Below, in pieces: positions 1-7,688 of a stretch of DNA of 64,000 bases. The stretch's first letter is position 1, and every line of letters begins with the position of its first letter. The DNA lies in contig CAJTTD010000001.1 in the NCBI GenBank assembly GCA_910579205.1, forward strand, positions 1 through 64,000, given 5' to 3'. The position numbers and the translations under genes were made by a program. Source of the DNA: an uncultured Christensenella sp. GTDB taxonomy: Bacteria > Bacillota > Clostridia > Christensenellales > Pumilibacteraceae. The notes below the pieces were generated by a model that saw only the letters and a list, made by a program, of their open reading frames with translations, did not search any database and was not told where the DNA came from.

Positions 1-590
1 GTTATAAGTGTTGTGTGCGCCGGTTTGGCATAATTGATTTTAGAGAATCGAACAGCAAGTTTGTTTATCTTTTTAGTTAACTTCTTGCGCTTCTTTTCGG
101 AAAGTTTATCCCAAATAATATCACTCATAAGCGAACCGCTAAACATACCGATTTTCGATATTCCCCACCAAGACAAACTGTGTTTTATATCTTTTGCGGT
201 TGACTTTGCGCCTGCGCCAAGACATTGCGTAATAATTACAGCGCGCTTACCGAACATTTCGGGCGCAGGTCTATGCGGCATCCAACGATAACCTAAATGG
301 TCTAATAATGATTTCATTGCGCCCGTTGCGTGCATTACATATGCAGGCGACGTCATAACGATCAAATCAGATTCAATAAGCGATTTTTCAATTTTATGTG
401 TGTAATCAAAGTCTTTACAGTTATTTTCGCCTTTCATAAAGCAACTCGTACAACCTATACAAAAAGACGGACAATCTTTCGGCAGATAAAACTCAACTAC
501 GTCTGCGCCTTGAAAGTTTTGCAGAAAAATCTCTTTTATGCGATATGTAACGCCGTGTTTCTCCGTGCCGTTTATTACTGTTATTTTCAT
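1..590 (-). CDS. NADPH-dependent FMN reductase / flavodoxin-fold protein, partial
   Basis: The minus strand is open from an ATG at 590 to the left edge, so the C-terminus lies outside the window. The start MKITVINGTEKHGVTYRIKE is the first beta strand and flavin-phosphate loop of the flavodoxin-like fold. A Cys-rich stretch follows (DCPSFCIGCTSCF), which is typical of the iron-sulfur flavoprotein and NADPH-dependent FMN reductase families, and then SPAYVMHATGAMKSLLDH, the usual second flavin-contact region. An AAGGGTGG ribosome site precedes the start. It lies 43 nt behind the zinc-ribbon gene and is probably in one transcript with it. The family transfers electrons from NAD(P)H to FMN or uses bound FMN as a redox carrier; the substrate cannot be told. 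Confidence 0.8.
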   Translation of the reverse strand, partial: MKITVINGTEKHGVTYRIKEIFLQNFQGADVVEFYLPKDCPSFCIGCTSCFMKGENNCKDFDYTHKIEKSLIESDLIVMTSPAYVMHATGAMKSLLDHLGYRWMPHRPAPEMFGKRAVIITQCLGAGAKSTAKDIKHSLSWWGISKIGMFSGSLMSDIIWDKLSEKKRKKLTKKINKLAVRFSKINYAKPAHTTLI

Positions 591-633
591 GGTAATGCCA
601 CCCTTAATTGCAATTTCAGACTCAAAATATACA

Positions 634-870
634 TCATTTGCCCGCGCTATCGGTTTTGCGTTCTTTTTTGGGGAATAGTTTTTCGGGTTCTTTGCAATAT
701 GTACGAACAACGCTTCCGCAATCACGGCAGACGGTAGCAAATAGCGCAGCGTTGCGTAAACCGCCTTTATGTGCGGGTGTTACGTATGCGCCGCCATAAG
801 AAGCCACTCGTGTTTCTATCATTTCTTCGCCGCCGCAAAACGGGCACTTTTCGAGTTTGATTTCTTTCAT
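634..870 (-). CDS. Small zinc-ribbon protein
   Basis: A 78-residue protein starting MKEIKLEKCPFCGG. Two CxxC knuckles (CPFCGG near residue 9 and CRDCGS near residue 50) predict one structural zinc site. A longer reading from 1002 is open, but the ATG at 870 has an AGGAG site seven bases upstream and the extra N-terminus is unlike a protein. It is followed by the FMN reductase-like gene on the same strand. No enzymatic motif is visible; such short zinc ribbons usually bind protein or nucleic acid, and the function is unknown. Confidence 0.6.
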   Translation of the reverse strand: MKEIKLEKCPFCGGEEMIETRVASYGGAYVTPAHKGGLRNAALFATVCRDCGSVVRTYCKEPEKLFPKKERKTDSAGK

Positions 871-902
871 ATCATTTGCTCCTAATTTTTTCTGATACAG
901 AT

Positions 903-931
903 AATATAGCTCATTTCTAAAGAAAAAGCAA
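903..931 (-). promoter_or_regulatory. Predicted sigma-A promoter of the zinc-ribbon/FMN reductase pair
   Basis: On the minus strand TTGCTT (926-931) and TATATT (903-908) are 17 nt apart and lie about 30 nt upstream of the AGGAG and ATG of the zinc-ribbon gene. Confidence 0.5.
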
Positions 932-990
932 GAGATTGAAAAAATACAATAGCGGAAATACGGACATGGATTGCGATATAATAGCCATAC

Positions 991-1020
991 TTGACAGTAC
1001 AAGTGTAGTTATGGTAGAAT
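991..1020 (+). promoter_or_regulatory. Promoter-like Rhs core scrap upstream of the orphan 2TM-PH gene
   Basis: TTGACA (991-996), an 18-nt spacer and TAGAAT (1015-1020), with TG one base before the -10 box (extended -10). The same bases, read as protein, are the Rhs core segment IIAILDST...VMVE, and the reading frame stops at a TAA right after this segment. So only the promoter-bearing part of an Rhs core is left. The gene at 1050 begins about 30 nt downstream behind AAGGAGG. Confidence 0.6.
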
Positions 1021-1049
1021 AATTTGAAAGTAACATCAAGGAGGATGGT

Positions 1050-1583
1050 GTGAAAGACAAAAACTATTTAAAGTGCGTACCGTCATTAATAGGTTTAATA
1101 GGGGTTATAATACTTATTTTGGTAGCATACGCTCTCTTGTTAACTTGTTGTTTATACACGCCTATAAGCAGTCAACTTCTTAATTCTGGATATATTGCTA
1201 TTCCGGCGGTTTTTTGCGGCATTTTTCCAACGCTTATACTCGTCTTTTTACCATTGCAAGGATTTTGTTCAATAACGACTATAAATGAACACGGCATTAA
1301 AAGTGTGTTTTGTGGAAAGCTGTTAAAAAAAAATATTGTTTGGAAAGATATTTCATACTTTAAAATATGTAATAGAGGTATAGTAATATATTTATTTGTA
1401 TCGTCTAATGAAAAAACCAAAAATTATTCATATACACGGCGAGTATTGCGACGTGATGTTATTCTATTGCCATTTAATAAAAAAGTTTTGTCGTTTATAC
1501 GCAAATATACCGATATAATAATTGATGGCGTAACAAACGAACAAGAACAAATAATTTTAAGTTCTAATAAAAAATATAAATAA
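1050..1583 (+). CDS. Two-TM protein with PH-like domain; orphan immunity-type protein of the Rhs array
   Basis: A 177-residue protein with GTG start and a strong AAGGAGG site. Two hydrophobic helices (about residues 10-34 and 47-71) are followed by a soluble beta-rich part that begins TTINEHGIKSVF and contains IVWKDISYFKI, the pattern of a bacterial PH-like domain. The proteins at 3155, 7114 and 8526 share this architecture, and each of those follows an Rhs toxin tip. This one has no tip in front, only a 50-bp Rhs core scrap carrying a promoter. The inferred role is protection of the membrane from a membrane-active Rhs tip; no immunity family could be named by sight. Confidence 0.6.
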   Translation: MKDKNYLKCVPSLIGLIGVIILILVAYALLLTCCLYTPISSQLLNSGYIAIPAVFCGIFPTLILVFLPLQGFCSITTINEHGIKSVFCGKLLKKNIVWKDISYFKICNRGIVIYLFVSSNEKTKNYSYTRRVLRRDVILLPFNKKVLSFIRKYTDIIIDGVTNEQEQIILSSNKKYK

Positions 1584-1590
1584 AAATCAT

Positions 1591-1627
1591 AAGAGCATTT
1601 ATGTGCAATGCATATGAATGCTCTTTT
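1591..1627 (+). terminator. Rho-independent terminator
   Basis: Nine-base stem AAGAGCATT (1591-1599) with AATGCTCTT (1617-1625), followed by a run of T. It ends the gene at 1050. Homology to Rhs resumes within a few bases of the T-run, so the terminator marks a recombination junction. Confidence 0.8.
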
Positions 1628-3151
1628 TATAAAGTGGGCGACCATGCAACGAACATGCCCGTAAGCATGCGGTTCGGCAGTCTTATAAACGGCAAGTACT
1701 CCATACTCGACCGCTTGCAGTACAAGTACGACAGCTGCGGCAATATAACCGAAATTCGCGAGAACGATATATTGCAGGCAAGATACGAGTACGACAAGCT
1801 CAACCGTATCGTAAGGGAAGACAACAAAGTCTTCGGAAAAACATGGTTGTACAGCTACGACTATAACGGCAATATACTCAGCAAGAAAGAGTATGCTTTT
1901 ACGCTCAAGACCGACGACGAGCTGGAAGAACTTGATAGCGAAACCGTAGTGTACGGCTACTACGGCGATAGGCTAATGTCGTTCGGTGAAGAGCTGTGCG
2001 ATTACGACCTGCTCGGCAATCCTACGACATATAGGAACAACGATCTGTCTTGGGTAAGAGGCAGACAGCTCGATAAGTTCGGTAGTTTGAAGTTCACATA
2101 CGACGGACAAGGCAAGCGTACAAAGAAAGGCAATATAACGTTCACATACGACAGCAACGGCAAGCTGTTAAAGCAAAGCAACGGCATAAGCTTTATCTAC
2201 GACAATAACGGCGTAGTCGGGTTAAAGTACGGAGATAAGACATATATCTATAGAAAAGACGTACAGGGAAATATAATAGCCATACTTGACAGCACAGGCG
2301 ACGTTGTGGTAGAATATACATATGATGCGTGGGGCAACCACATCGTAACGCCGACCGATGAAGCGTATAGCGAACTTTCACAACTCAATCCTTTCCGTTA
2401 CCGTGGATACTACTACGACACGGAAACCAAGCTGTACTACCTTAAAACACGGTATTACGACCCCGAAGTCGGCAGGTTCATAACGATAGACGACCTGTCG
2501 TATCTCGACCCCGATACCATTAACGGACTCAATCTGTACGCTTATTGCGGGGATAATCCCGTGATGGCGGTTGATCCGAGCGGTAGATGGTTCTTTACAG
2601 TATTATTTGGATTATTAATAGGAACTGCAATTAGTGGTGCTATAGAGATAAACAATCAAGTTAATGCACATGGCTGGGATGCTTCAAAATGGGATTGGAA
2701 GCAAATTGGGTGGTCTACTTTAGGCGGTGCTGTCGCCGGATTCATTTCAGCAATACCCCTCGGTGGCGCAATAGGAGCGTTTATATTCGGTGGAATAGGA
2801 GCAGTAGTGGGTGGTTATATTAGTGGCAATGTTAGTATAGATAGTTTTGAGTCAATTTTTAATGCCTTTGTTATTGGTGCATTTGCAAATCTAATAGGCT
2901 ATGGTGTTGCAAAGGGAGTTGAAAATATTAGAGTTAATAATATAATGAAGATGTCGCCTAAAGCAAAATCAGCCGAAATTTGGAAATTGAAAGGTGTTGA
3001 TCCTAGTACGCTTTCGAAGACTGTTCGATACTCACTAAAAAAGATGGCAGTGGATGAGTTGACCACAATAGTTCGAAATGCAAGTTGGTGGCTTCGTTGC
3101 GGCATACAATCGTCTTTTGTATCTTCTGCATTGTCTTCAATAGGAGGCTAA
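1601..3151 (+). CDS. 5'-truncated Rhs core protein with glycine-rich membrane-type C-terminal tip
   Basis: The open frame is 516 codons, but the first ten lie in the terminator before it and are not Rhs-like. Rhs similarity starts near 1631 (KVGDHATNMPVS). YD repeats follow (YDSCGNITEI, YDKLNRIV, YDYNGNIL, YDGQGKRT, YDSNGKLL), then the hallmark core: AWGNHIVTPTDEAY, FRYRGYYYDTET, YYLKTRYYDPEVGRFITIDD and AYCGDNPVMAVDPSG. The variable tip of about 190 residues begins after this DPxG motif. It opens with glycine-zipper hydrophobic stretches (GGAVAGFISAIPLGGAIGAF) and ends in a basic and then amphipathic segment. Known Rhs proteins are far longer, with a secretion N-terminus that is missing here, so this copy is probably a silent tip donor or relic. 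The partner at 3155 follows after three bases. Confidence 0.85.
   Translation: MCNAYECSFYKVGDHATNMPVSMRFGSLINGKYSILDRLQYKYDSCGNITEIRENDILQARYEYDKLNRIVREDNKVFGKTWLYSYDYNGNILSKKEYAFTLKTDDELEELDSETVVYGYYGDRLMSFGEELCDYDLLGNPTTYRNNDLSWVRGRQLDKFGSLKFTYDGQGKRTKKGNITFTYDSNGKLLKQSNGISFIYDNNGVVGLKYGDKTYIYRKDVQGNIIAILDSTGDVVVEYTYDAWGNHIVTPTDEAYSELSQLNPFRYRGYYYDTETKLYYLKTRYYDPEVGRFITIDDLSYLDPDTINGLNLYAYCGDNPVMAVDPSGRWFFTVLFGLLIGTAISGAIEINNQVNAHGWDASKWDWKQIGWSTLGGAVAGFISAIPLGGAIGAFIFGGIGAVVGGYISGNVSIDSFESIFNAFVIGAFANLIGYGVAKGVENIRVNNIMKMSPKAKSAEIWKLKGVDPSTLSKTVRYSLKKMAVDELTTIVRNASWWLRCGIQSSFVSSALSSIGG
2286..2315 (+). promoter_or_regulatory. Promoter-like sequence inside the Rhs core reading frame
   Basis: TTGACA (2286-2291), 18-nt spacer, TAGAAT (2310-2315) preceded by TGG. 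In the protein it encodes the ILDSTGDVVVEY segment. It is the in-frame version of the element found in the truncated modules. Whether it is active here is unknown. Confidence 0.4.
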
Positions 3152-3154
3152 AAT

Positions 3155-3637
3155 TTGAAAAAAATCATCAGGGTGCAACCAATGTATACAATGATCATAT
3201 GGGCAGTTGCTCTAGGTATGTTGGTATTCTTTATGTTTTTAGGACATATTGGGGGCATGTCTCAAAGTGATAATATTTATATGTATTGTGTTTTTGGATC
3301 TATAGCAGCGATTGCGCTTATAATTTTTATTTACTATCTTCAGTTTGCAATAATTAATGAAAATGGAATCACTATAAGAGGATTGTTTTATAGAATAGTC
3401 AAGATTCAATGGAACGAGATAGCAGAAATTACTTGCGAAAAAATCGTAACATATGATAACAGAACCAACATATTATTGTCTTGGCTACTAATCAAACAGG
3501 ATAAAACCGAATATATAAAGGGACGTGCTGGGCGCAATAAACGAAATAAGTCGCCTTGGTGTATCATAGCAACCAAACGAAACAAAGAAATTATAAGTAA
3601 GTTTTATGAGATTTTATACGATCAAAAAATCAATTAA
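3155..3637 (+). CDS. Two-TM PH-like protein, putative immunity partner of the preceding Rhs tip
   Basis: A 160-residue protein with TTG start behind AGGAGG (3142-3147), which lies in the last codons of the Rhs frame, so the two are translationally close. Helices at about 11-30 and 43-64 are followed by FAIINENGITIRGLFYRIVKIQWNEIAEIT. This matches the layout of the proteins at 1050, 7114 and 8526: a strand, E-x-G-I, a turn, then I-x-W-x-E-I. The C-terminus is rich in Lys and Arg. In Rhs loci the gene directly after the variable tip is normally the cognate immunity gene; this and the shared fold are the basis of the call. Confidence 0.65.
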   Translation: MKKIIRVQPMYTMIIWAVALGMLVFFMFLGHIGGMSQSDNIYMYCVFGSIAAIALIIFIYYLQFAIINENGITIRGLFYRIVKIQWNEIAEITCEKIVTYDNRTNILLSWLLIKQDKTEYIKGRAGRNKRNKSPWCIIATKRNKEIISKFYEILYDQKIN

Positions 3638-3641
3638 ACAC

Positions 3642-3668
3642 GTATCCCCACACAATGTGTGGGGATAC
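3642..3668 (+). repeat. Module-end hairpin (CCCCAC/GTGGGG type), copy 1
   Basis: Perfect 12-bp inverted repeat GTATCCCCACAC / GTGTGGGGATAC with a three-base loop, four bases after the stop of the 2TM-PH gene. There is no long T-run after it, so it is a weak terminator at best. Related hairpins follow the small genes ending at 5433, 6202, 9065 and 9690. Confidence 0.85.
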
Positions 3669-3684
3669 TCATCTAAGGAATAGT

Positions 3685-4188
3685 ATGATTACAAGCCAAA
3701 CTAGAACATCCGTTCGACTATACAAAAAGCAACCTATCGAGCAAGAAAAGCTTGATGAGATACTTCAATCCGCTATTCTCGCACCGAGCGCAAAGAACTT
3801 TCAACCTTGGCGGTTCGTAGTCGTGCAGCAAGACAAAGAACTTATCAACAGTATATCAAGTCTTGTGAAGCGAAGCACATTCATGAAAATCGCCGACTGT
3901 CTAATATGCGTGTTCTTGGATAAAGACAATGCATTTGACTATACAAAAGACTGTCAATCAATCGGCGCGTGTATAGAAAATATGCTACTTACAGCTACAT
4001 CTCTCGGTATCGGCTCATGCTGGATAGGCGAGATACTCGACAGACAAACCGAAGTGAAAGAACTATTGCAAGTGGATAACGACCGCTACGACCTAATGGC
4101 GATAATCTCACTCGGCTACCCGTTGCGAACAAGTGCGACGAGAACGCCGAGAAAACCGCTATCTGAATGTGTCATAGCATATAAGTAA
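3685..4188 (+). CDS. Nitroreductase family protein
   Basis: A 167-residue protein whose ATG at 3685 is preceded by AAGGAA; a longer frame from 3655 runs through the hairpin and is not favoured. The FMN-binding signatures of the family are visible: TRTSVRLYKK at the N-terminus (usual RRSVR), LAPSAKNFQPWRF near residue 32, and LGIGSCWIGEIL near residue 107. The length suits the short NADH:FMN oxidoreductase-like subfamily. Such enzymes reduce nitro, quinone or flavin substrates with NAD(P)H; the substrate is unknown. It is an isolated metabolic gene inside an Rhs module array, and a decayed relative lies at 5534-5601. Confidence 0.85.
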   Translation: MITSQTRTSVRLYKKQPIEQEKLDEILQSAILAPSAKNFQPWRFVVVQQDKELINSISSLVKRSTFMKIADCLICVFLDKDNAFDYTKDCQSIGACIENMLLTATSLGIGSCWIGEILDRQTEVKELLQVDNDRYDLMAIISLGYPLRTSATRTPRKPLSECVIAYK

Positions 4189-4290
4189 AAAGCTGTAATA
4201 TCTCGATTCCCCGTGTAAAAGCGGAGAGTTTTTGTTCTTAAATAAAAAAATATTCAAATAATATAACTTTAAGTTTAGGCACATAGCGAC

Positions 4291-4942
4291 AAATGCAACG
4301 ACGACGGTAATATTTCCGCGCGAGCGATACAGGTAGGCGGAGTAACCGAAACGTATGCGTATACTTACAAGAACAATGCGGCAAAAGATTTGGACAGCGT
4401 AACGGTCGGCTCTGTAACGGTAATGCACAAAACGGACGTGCAAGGTCGAAATACCGGCAAAGAAATATATTACGGCAAAGGCAAAAAGATAGCGGAAGAG
4501 AATATCTATTACCGTAAAGTCGGCGACCATGCAACGAATATGCCCGTAAGCATGCGATTCGGCAGCCTTATAAACGGCAAGTACTCCATACTCGACCGCT
4601 TGCAGTACAAGTACGACAGCTGCGGCAAGCTGTTAAAGCAAACGGCATAAGCTTTATCTACGACGAAAGCGGAATAGTAGGGTTAAATGACGTACAGGGG
4701 AATATAATAGCCATACTTGACAGTACAGTCGATGTTGTGGTAAAATATATAGCGTATGGCAACCATATCGCAACACCGACCGAAGAAGCGTATGCCGAAC
4801 TTTCACAACTCAATCCTTTCCGTTATCGCGGGTATTACTACGATACCGAAACAAATCTGTACTACCTTAAAACGCGGTATACTGAATTAATCTGAACGCT
4901 TATTGTGGAAATAATCCTGTGATGAAGACGGATAGCAACAGT
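4291..4942 (+). pseudogene. Degenerate Rhs copy with internal deletion and frame breaks
   Basis: An Rhs frame runs from about 4291 (DDGNISARAIQVGGVTETYAYTY) to the stop at 4650, covering a part of Rhs that lies upstream of the start of the copy at 1601. At DSCGN the sequence jumps to GKLLKQ, deleting most of the YD repeats present in the 1601 copy; both sides read GACAGC...CGGCAA, so a short direct repeat could have mediated the loss. Core pieces continue in shifted frames (GNHIATPTEEAYAELSQLNPFRYRGYYYDTETNLYYLKTR) to a damaged end at NPVMKTDSNS. The stretch 4943-5133 holds only scraps of a hydrophobic glycine- and alanine-rich tip with stops. Confidence 0.85.
4717..4746 (+). promoter_or_regulatory. 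Promoter-like sequence in the degenerate Rhs copy
   Basis: TTGACA (4717-4722), 18-nt spacer, TAAAAT (4741-4746) with TGG before it. The coding frame around it is destroyed but both boxes are kept. It lies about 390 nt upstream of the small gene at 5134. Confidence 0.4.
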
Positions 4943-5133
4943 TCAAGTTGGCGGTCAGATTTTTAGGATGGCATTTAACAGCAATATGTATTGTGTTGAT
5001 AGTAGCAGTAGTAGTTGCATTATCGGTTGCGACCATGTGCAGGGGCTGCTGTTGCTGGAGCTTTAGGGGGTGATTTAATTGCTAAATATGCATATAGATT
5101 TATTATTATTTTAGTATAGGGAGATAAAATATT

Positions 5134-5433
5134 TTGAAATCAATATATAATAAACTTAGGGATGATTTTGAGTTTATTAGTAAATATGGTTTTCATTTTT
5201 CTTATGTTGAGCACCATTATGTTATGCCATCAGTTGTTTTTAGTGATGGAACTCAAAGGCTTCAAATTGGAATGCATTTTGATGACGGAAGAATGTTTGT
5301 ACTTTTTTATGAATTTAAGGAACAGATTAGAGGCGAATCTATAATAGGGAATATAAAATTTTTAAGTCGAAAATATAATGATCAAGTGCAGACAGTTCGT
5401 GAAATTGTTGACCAATTTTTGCAGTCGATTTAA
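5134..5433 (+). CDS. Small acidic/aromatic protein, putative immunity-type gene
   Basis: A 99-residue protein with TTG start and a GGGAGA site about 12 bases upstream. It has no membrane segment. The middle reads VVFSDGTQRLQIGMHFDDGRMFVLFYEF, an alternating beta pattern common in small immunity proteins. It stands where an immunity gene is expected, after the scraps of an Rhs tip and before a module-end hairpin. The family is not recognised; the role is inferred from position only. Confidence 0.5.
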   Translation: MKSIYNKLRDDFEFISKYGFHFSYVEHHYVMPSVVFSDGTQRLQIGMHFDDGRMFVLFYEFKEQIRGESIIGNIKFLSRKYNDQVQTVREIVDQFLQSI

Positions 5434-5456
5434 CTATCAAGTACATTTTTAATAAG

Positions 5457-5481
5457 TATCCCCACACTTATTGTGAGGATA
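5457..5481 (+). repeat. Module-end hairpin, copy 2 (one mismatch)
   Basis: TATCCCCACA pairs with TGTGAGGATA apart from one mismatch, about 24 bases after the stop of the gene at 5134. It is followed by a diverged copy of the leader found after the other hairpins. Confidence 0.7.
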
Positions 5482-5533
5482 ACCATTTAATAAGCATCGT
5501 GCAAATCAAAATACAATATTGTACAAATATTCA

Positions 5534-5601
5534 TATAAATATGAAATGATTCAACATGAATATATAGACGCAATTCTACAATCCGTCATACTCGTACTAT
5601 A
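5534..5601 (+). pseudogene. Decayed N-terminal fragment of a nitroreductase gene
   Basis: In frame the bases read YKYEMIQHEYIDAILQSVIL followed by VL and a TAG stop. This lines up with YKKQPIEQEKLDEILQSAIL of the nitroreductase at 3685, at the same distance after a module-end hairpin. No further similarity is visible after the stop. Confidence 0.7.
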
Positions 5602-5660
5602 GTACAAAACGAGCTGTAGAAATACATGACAGCTTGTAGTTATATGAATTAAAATCTGTG

Positions 5661-5826
5661 TCTTGACAGCACGGGTGAAGTTATGGTAGAATATATATAT
5701 ATGATGCATAGGGCAATCACATAGTAACGCCGACCGAAGAAGAGTATGCCGAACTTTCACAACTCAATTCTTTCCGTTATCGTGGCTACTATTACGATAC
5801 CGAAACCAAGCTGTACTATCTTAAAA
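5661..5826 (+). pseudogene. Rhs core scrap with dinucleotide slip and nonsense change
   Basis: Core sequence from the ILDSTGEVMVEY segment to YYDTETKLYYLK. An extra TA in the TATATA run shifts the frame, and the Trp codon of the AWGNH motif has become TAG. It contains TTGACA (5663-5668) and TAGAAT (5687-5692) 18 nt apart. It stops within the LYYLK motif and is joined to the ribosome site of the gene at 5843; the toxin tip is missing altogether. Confidence 0.8.
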
Positions 5827-5842
5827 TATTTAGGAGCTAAAA

Positions 5843-6202
5843 ATGTCATTAAAAATTAAAGCTTTCCGTAATGGATTCGGGACTGATTATTTGCTTGATC
5901 GTAATATAGAAGAAAAAATTAAGAGATATGGGAGTTGCGCATTAAATACCCACATCAATGATTTGTTTTCGTTTTCTGAATTCGAACAAGTCTTTTTAGT
6001 TGTTCATATGCAATTTACTTTTAGCTACAATGGAATTATGTTTACTCTTTTTAACTGGGGCAACAATGCTGAATTTTGGATTGATGGTGATGATAAGAAA
6101 AGCTATAAGAAATACGAAGATCCTAAGCAGCTTTTGAAAGAAGTTAAAGTTGATGATAAGTATTTAAATGAGATTTGGGATAACATAGTAATAGCATGTT
6201 AA
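5843..6202 (+). CDS. Small soluble protein, putative immunity-type gene
   Basis: A 119-residue protein with AGGAG eight bases before the ATG. There is no membrane segment; it is aromatic-rich (FSYNGIMFTLFNWGNNAEFWIDG) with a Lys/Glu-rich C-terminal helix (DPKQLLKEVKVDDKYLNEIW). It directly follows a deleted Rhs core without a toxin tip and is closed by module-end hairpin copy 3. The family is not recognised. The probable promoter is the core element at 5663-5692. Confidence 0.55.
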   Translation: MSLKIKAFRNGFGTDYLLDRNIEEKIKRYGSCALNTHINDLFSFSEFEQVFLVVHMQFTFSYNGIMFTLFNWGNNAEFWIDGDDKKSYKKYEDPKQLLKEVKVDDKYLNEIWDNIVIAC

Positions 6203-6242
6203 TAAACAATTATAGATTTTTTATAACTGAATTTGTTTTAAT

Positions 6243-6266
6243 ATCCCCACGCTTGTGCGTGGGGAT
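6243..6266 (+). repeat. Module-end hairpin, copy 3
   Basis: Perfect 10-bp stem ATCCCCACGC / GCGTGGGGAT with TTGT loop, 40 bases after the stop of the gene at 5843. The 24 bases are identical to copy 4 (9087-9110), and similarity between the two places continues into the Rhs core. Confidence 0.85.
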
Positions 6267-6314
6267 TTCCATTAAAGAAGCATTATGTAAATTACAGAAA
6301 TATAATAGCCATAC

Positions 6315-6344
6315 TTGACAGCACGGGTGAAGTTATGGTAGAAT
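6315..6344 (+). promoter_or_regulatory. Promoter-like Rhs core element
   Basis: TTGACA (6315-6320), 18-nt spacer, TAGAAT (6339-6344) with TGG before it, at the very 5' edge of the truncated Rhs module. Confidence 0.5.
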
Positions 6345-7117
6345 ATATATATGATGCGTGGGGCAACCACATCGTAACGCCGACCGAAGAAGCGTATGCC
6401 GAACTTTCACAACTCAATCCCTTCCGTTATCGCGGGTACTACTACGATCCCGAAGTCGGCAGATTCATAACGATAGACGACCTATCGTATCTCGACCCCG
6501 ATACCATCAACGGACTTAACTTGTATGCTTATTGCGGAAACAATCCCGTGATGAATATAGATCCGAATGGCAATTTCTTTTTAAGCTTACTATTTGCAGT
6601 AATTGCTGGTGCGGCTATTGGTGGCGTTATTAATGGCGTTTGTTCTGGGGCAAAAGGAGATTCGTTCTGGGGTAGCTTTCTTTCGGGTGCATTAATAGGC
6701 GGAGCGTTAGGTGCAGCATTTTTCTTGGGTGGAGCTACTATGCTTGCCATAGTTGGGAAAGCTGTGGCTGGGTTTGTTGTAGTAAGCACGGCAGCTGCTA
6801 ATCTTGGACTGTTAGTCGGTATGTTCGCAGGCTCGACATTGTTAGCAGTAGGAGCCGGAATGGGAGCTTATGCAATAAATGAGAGTATGAACGGACGTGA
6901 AGTTGATAAAGCAGAAATGGTTAGACATGGCATCATTACAGGGTTAAATGGCGCGGGTGCTTTCATTGCTGGTATGGCATTAGCTGCAACCGGAGTACTT
7001 AAGTATATTTTGAAAGGAGTGCATATGGCATTTGCAGAAAAGATGACAACAATGATCGTTCGATCGATATGCTCGTTTGTTTTCCAATTTCCTTGGAAGA
7101 AAGCACTTAGTTCATGA
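6335..7117 (+). CDS. Truncated Rhs core (short core deletion) with glycine-rich membrane tip
   Basis: A 260-codon frame; Rhs similarity begins at about 6295 (NIIAILDSTGEV) and the ATG codes for the Met of VMVEY, so a true start is doubtful. Compared with the other copies the core lacks 14 residues: YYYD runs straight into PEVGRF, as if two YYD-coding repeats had recombined. After NPVMNIDPNG comes a tip of about 180 residues with several glycine/alanine-rich hydrophobic stretches (IGGALGAAFFLGGATM), a short charged segment (NESMNGREVDKAEMVRHG) and a hydrophobic end. Its stop overlaps the ATG of the partner gene at 7114. Confidence 0.8.
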   Translation: MVEYIYDAWGNHIVTPTEEAYAELSQLNPFRYRGYYYDPEVGRFITIDDLSYLDPDTINGLNLYAYCGNNPVMNIDPNGNFFLSLLFAVIAGAAIGGVINGVCSGAKGDSFWGSFLSGALIGGALGAAFFLGGATMLAIVGKAVAGFVVVSTAAANLGLLVGMFAGSTLLAVGAGMGAYAINESMNGREVDKAEMVRHGIITGLNGAGAFIAGMALAATGVLKYILKGVHMAFAEKMTTMIVRSICSFVFQFPWKKALSS

Positions 7118-7605
7118 AAGAATTAAAATATAAAAATGCGCTTTACGCGATTATATATTGTGCGTGTTTTATTACAATATGTTTAATATTATGTTGTGTT
7201 TTTGGCATTATAATAACTTACTTTTTTGAACATGTGCGAGACTTTACTCTAGTTTGCATTATAGGAGTGTCGCTTATTGGAGGTGTATGGATGATCGCAG
7301 GCTTAGTGATTATGTTGCAAGGTACTGTGGTTGTTACAGAGCATGAAATTAAGTATTACCGTTGGAGAACTGAAAAATGGAGAATTAATAAAGAGGATAT
7401 TTGTGAGTGCATATATAATAAATTCCACTGGTATGACTTTCTTTTACCTATAACTGCAATCAATGCATTTATTTTAAGTTTCAGGCTTAAAGAAGGTGTT
7501 ATCTCACAAAAAAAATATTGTTCTCTTTCGTTAAAGATGGTAAAAGAAATACATGATACATTCCATTATCCAATTAGAGATATAGATACTGTGTTTAAAC
7601 AATAA
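7114..7605 (+). CDS. Two-TM PH-like protein, putative immunity partner
   Basis: A 163-residue protein whose ATG overlaps the stop of the preceding Rhs tip (ATGA), so the two are translationally coupled. Two long hydrophobic helices (about 9-36 and 43-68) are followed by VVVTEHEIKYYRWRTEKWRINKEDI, the same PH-like start as in the proteins at 1050, 3155 and 8526. The C-terminal half is diverged, as expected if each protein recognises its own tip. The family name is not known; the immunity role is inferred from position and shared layout. Confidence 0.65.
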   Translation: MKELKYKNALYAIIYCACFITICLILCCVFGIIITYFFEHVRDFTLVCIIGVSLIGGVWMIAGLVIMLQGTVVVTEHEIKYYRWRTEKWRINKEDICECIYNKFHWYDFLLPITAINAFILSFRLKEGVISQKKYCSLSLKMVKEIHDTFHYPIRDIDTVFKQ

Positions 7606-7610
7606 AGTCG

Positions 7611-7639
7611 CAGTGAGGTTCTGATACAGGATATCACTG
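7611..7639 (+). repeat. Inverted repeat after the 7114 gene (unlike the other module ends)
   Basis: CAGTGA (7611-7616) and TCACTG (7634-7639). It sits where the CCCCAC/GTGGGG hairpin would be expected but is unrelated in sequence. After it the common leader AGCATTATGTAAA and the Rhs core junction follow as usual. Confidence 0.4.
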
Positions 7640-7688
7640 TCTAATTAAATGAGCATTATGTAAACCACATGAAATATAATAGCCATAC

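Noticed and set aside
330..737. Plus-strand frame of 135 codons
   Set aside because: It covers the antisense of the flavin reductase and zinc-ribbon genes, both of which have ribosome sites and motifs.
1601..1630. ATG at 1601 as the true start of the Rhs protein
   Set aside because: It lies in the loop of the preceding terminator, has no ribosome site, and the first ten residues do not match Rhs.
4201..4237. Terminator after the nitroreductase gene
   Set aside because: A T-run is present but the stem (TCT/AGA and CCG/CGG with bulges) is too poor to support the call.
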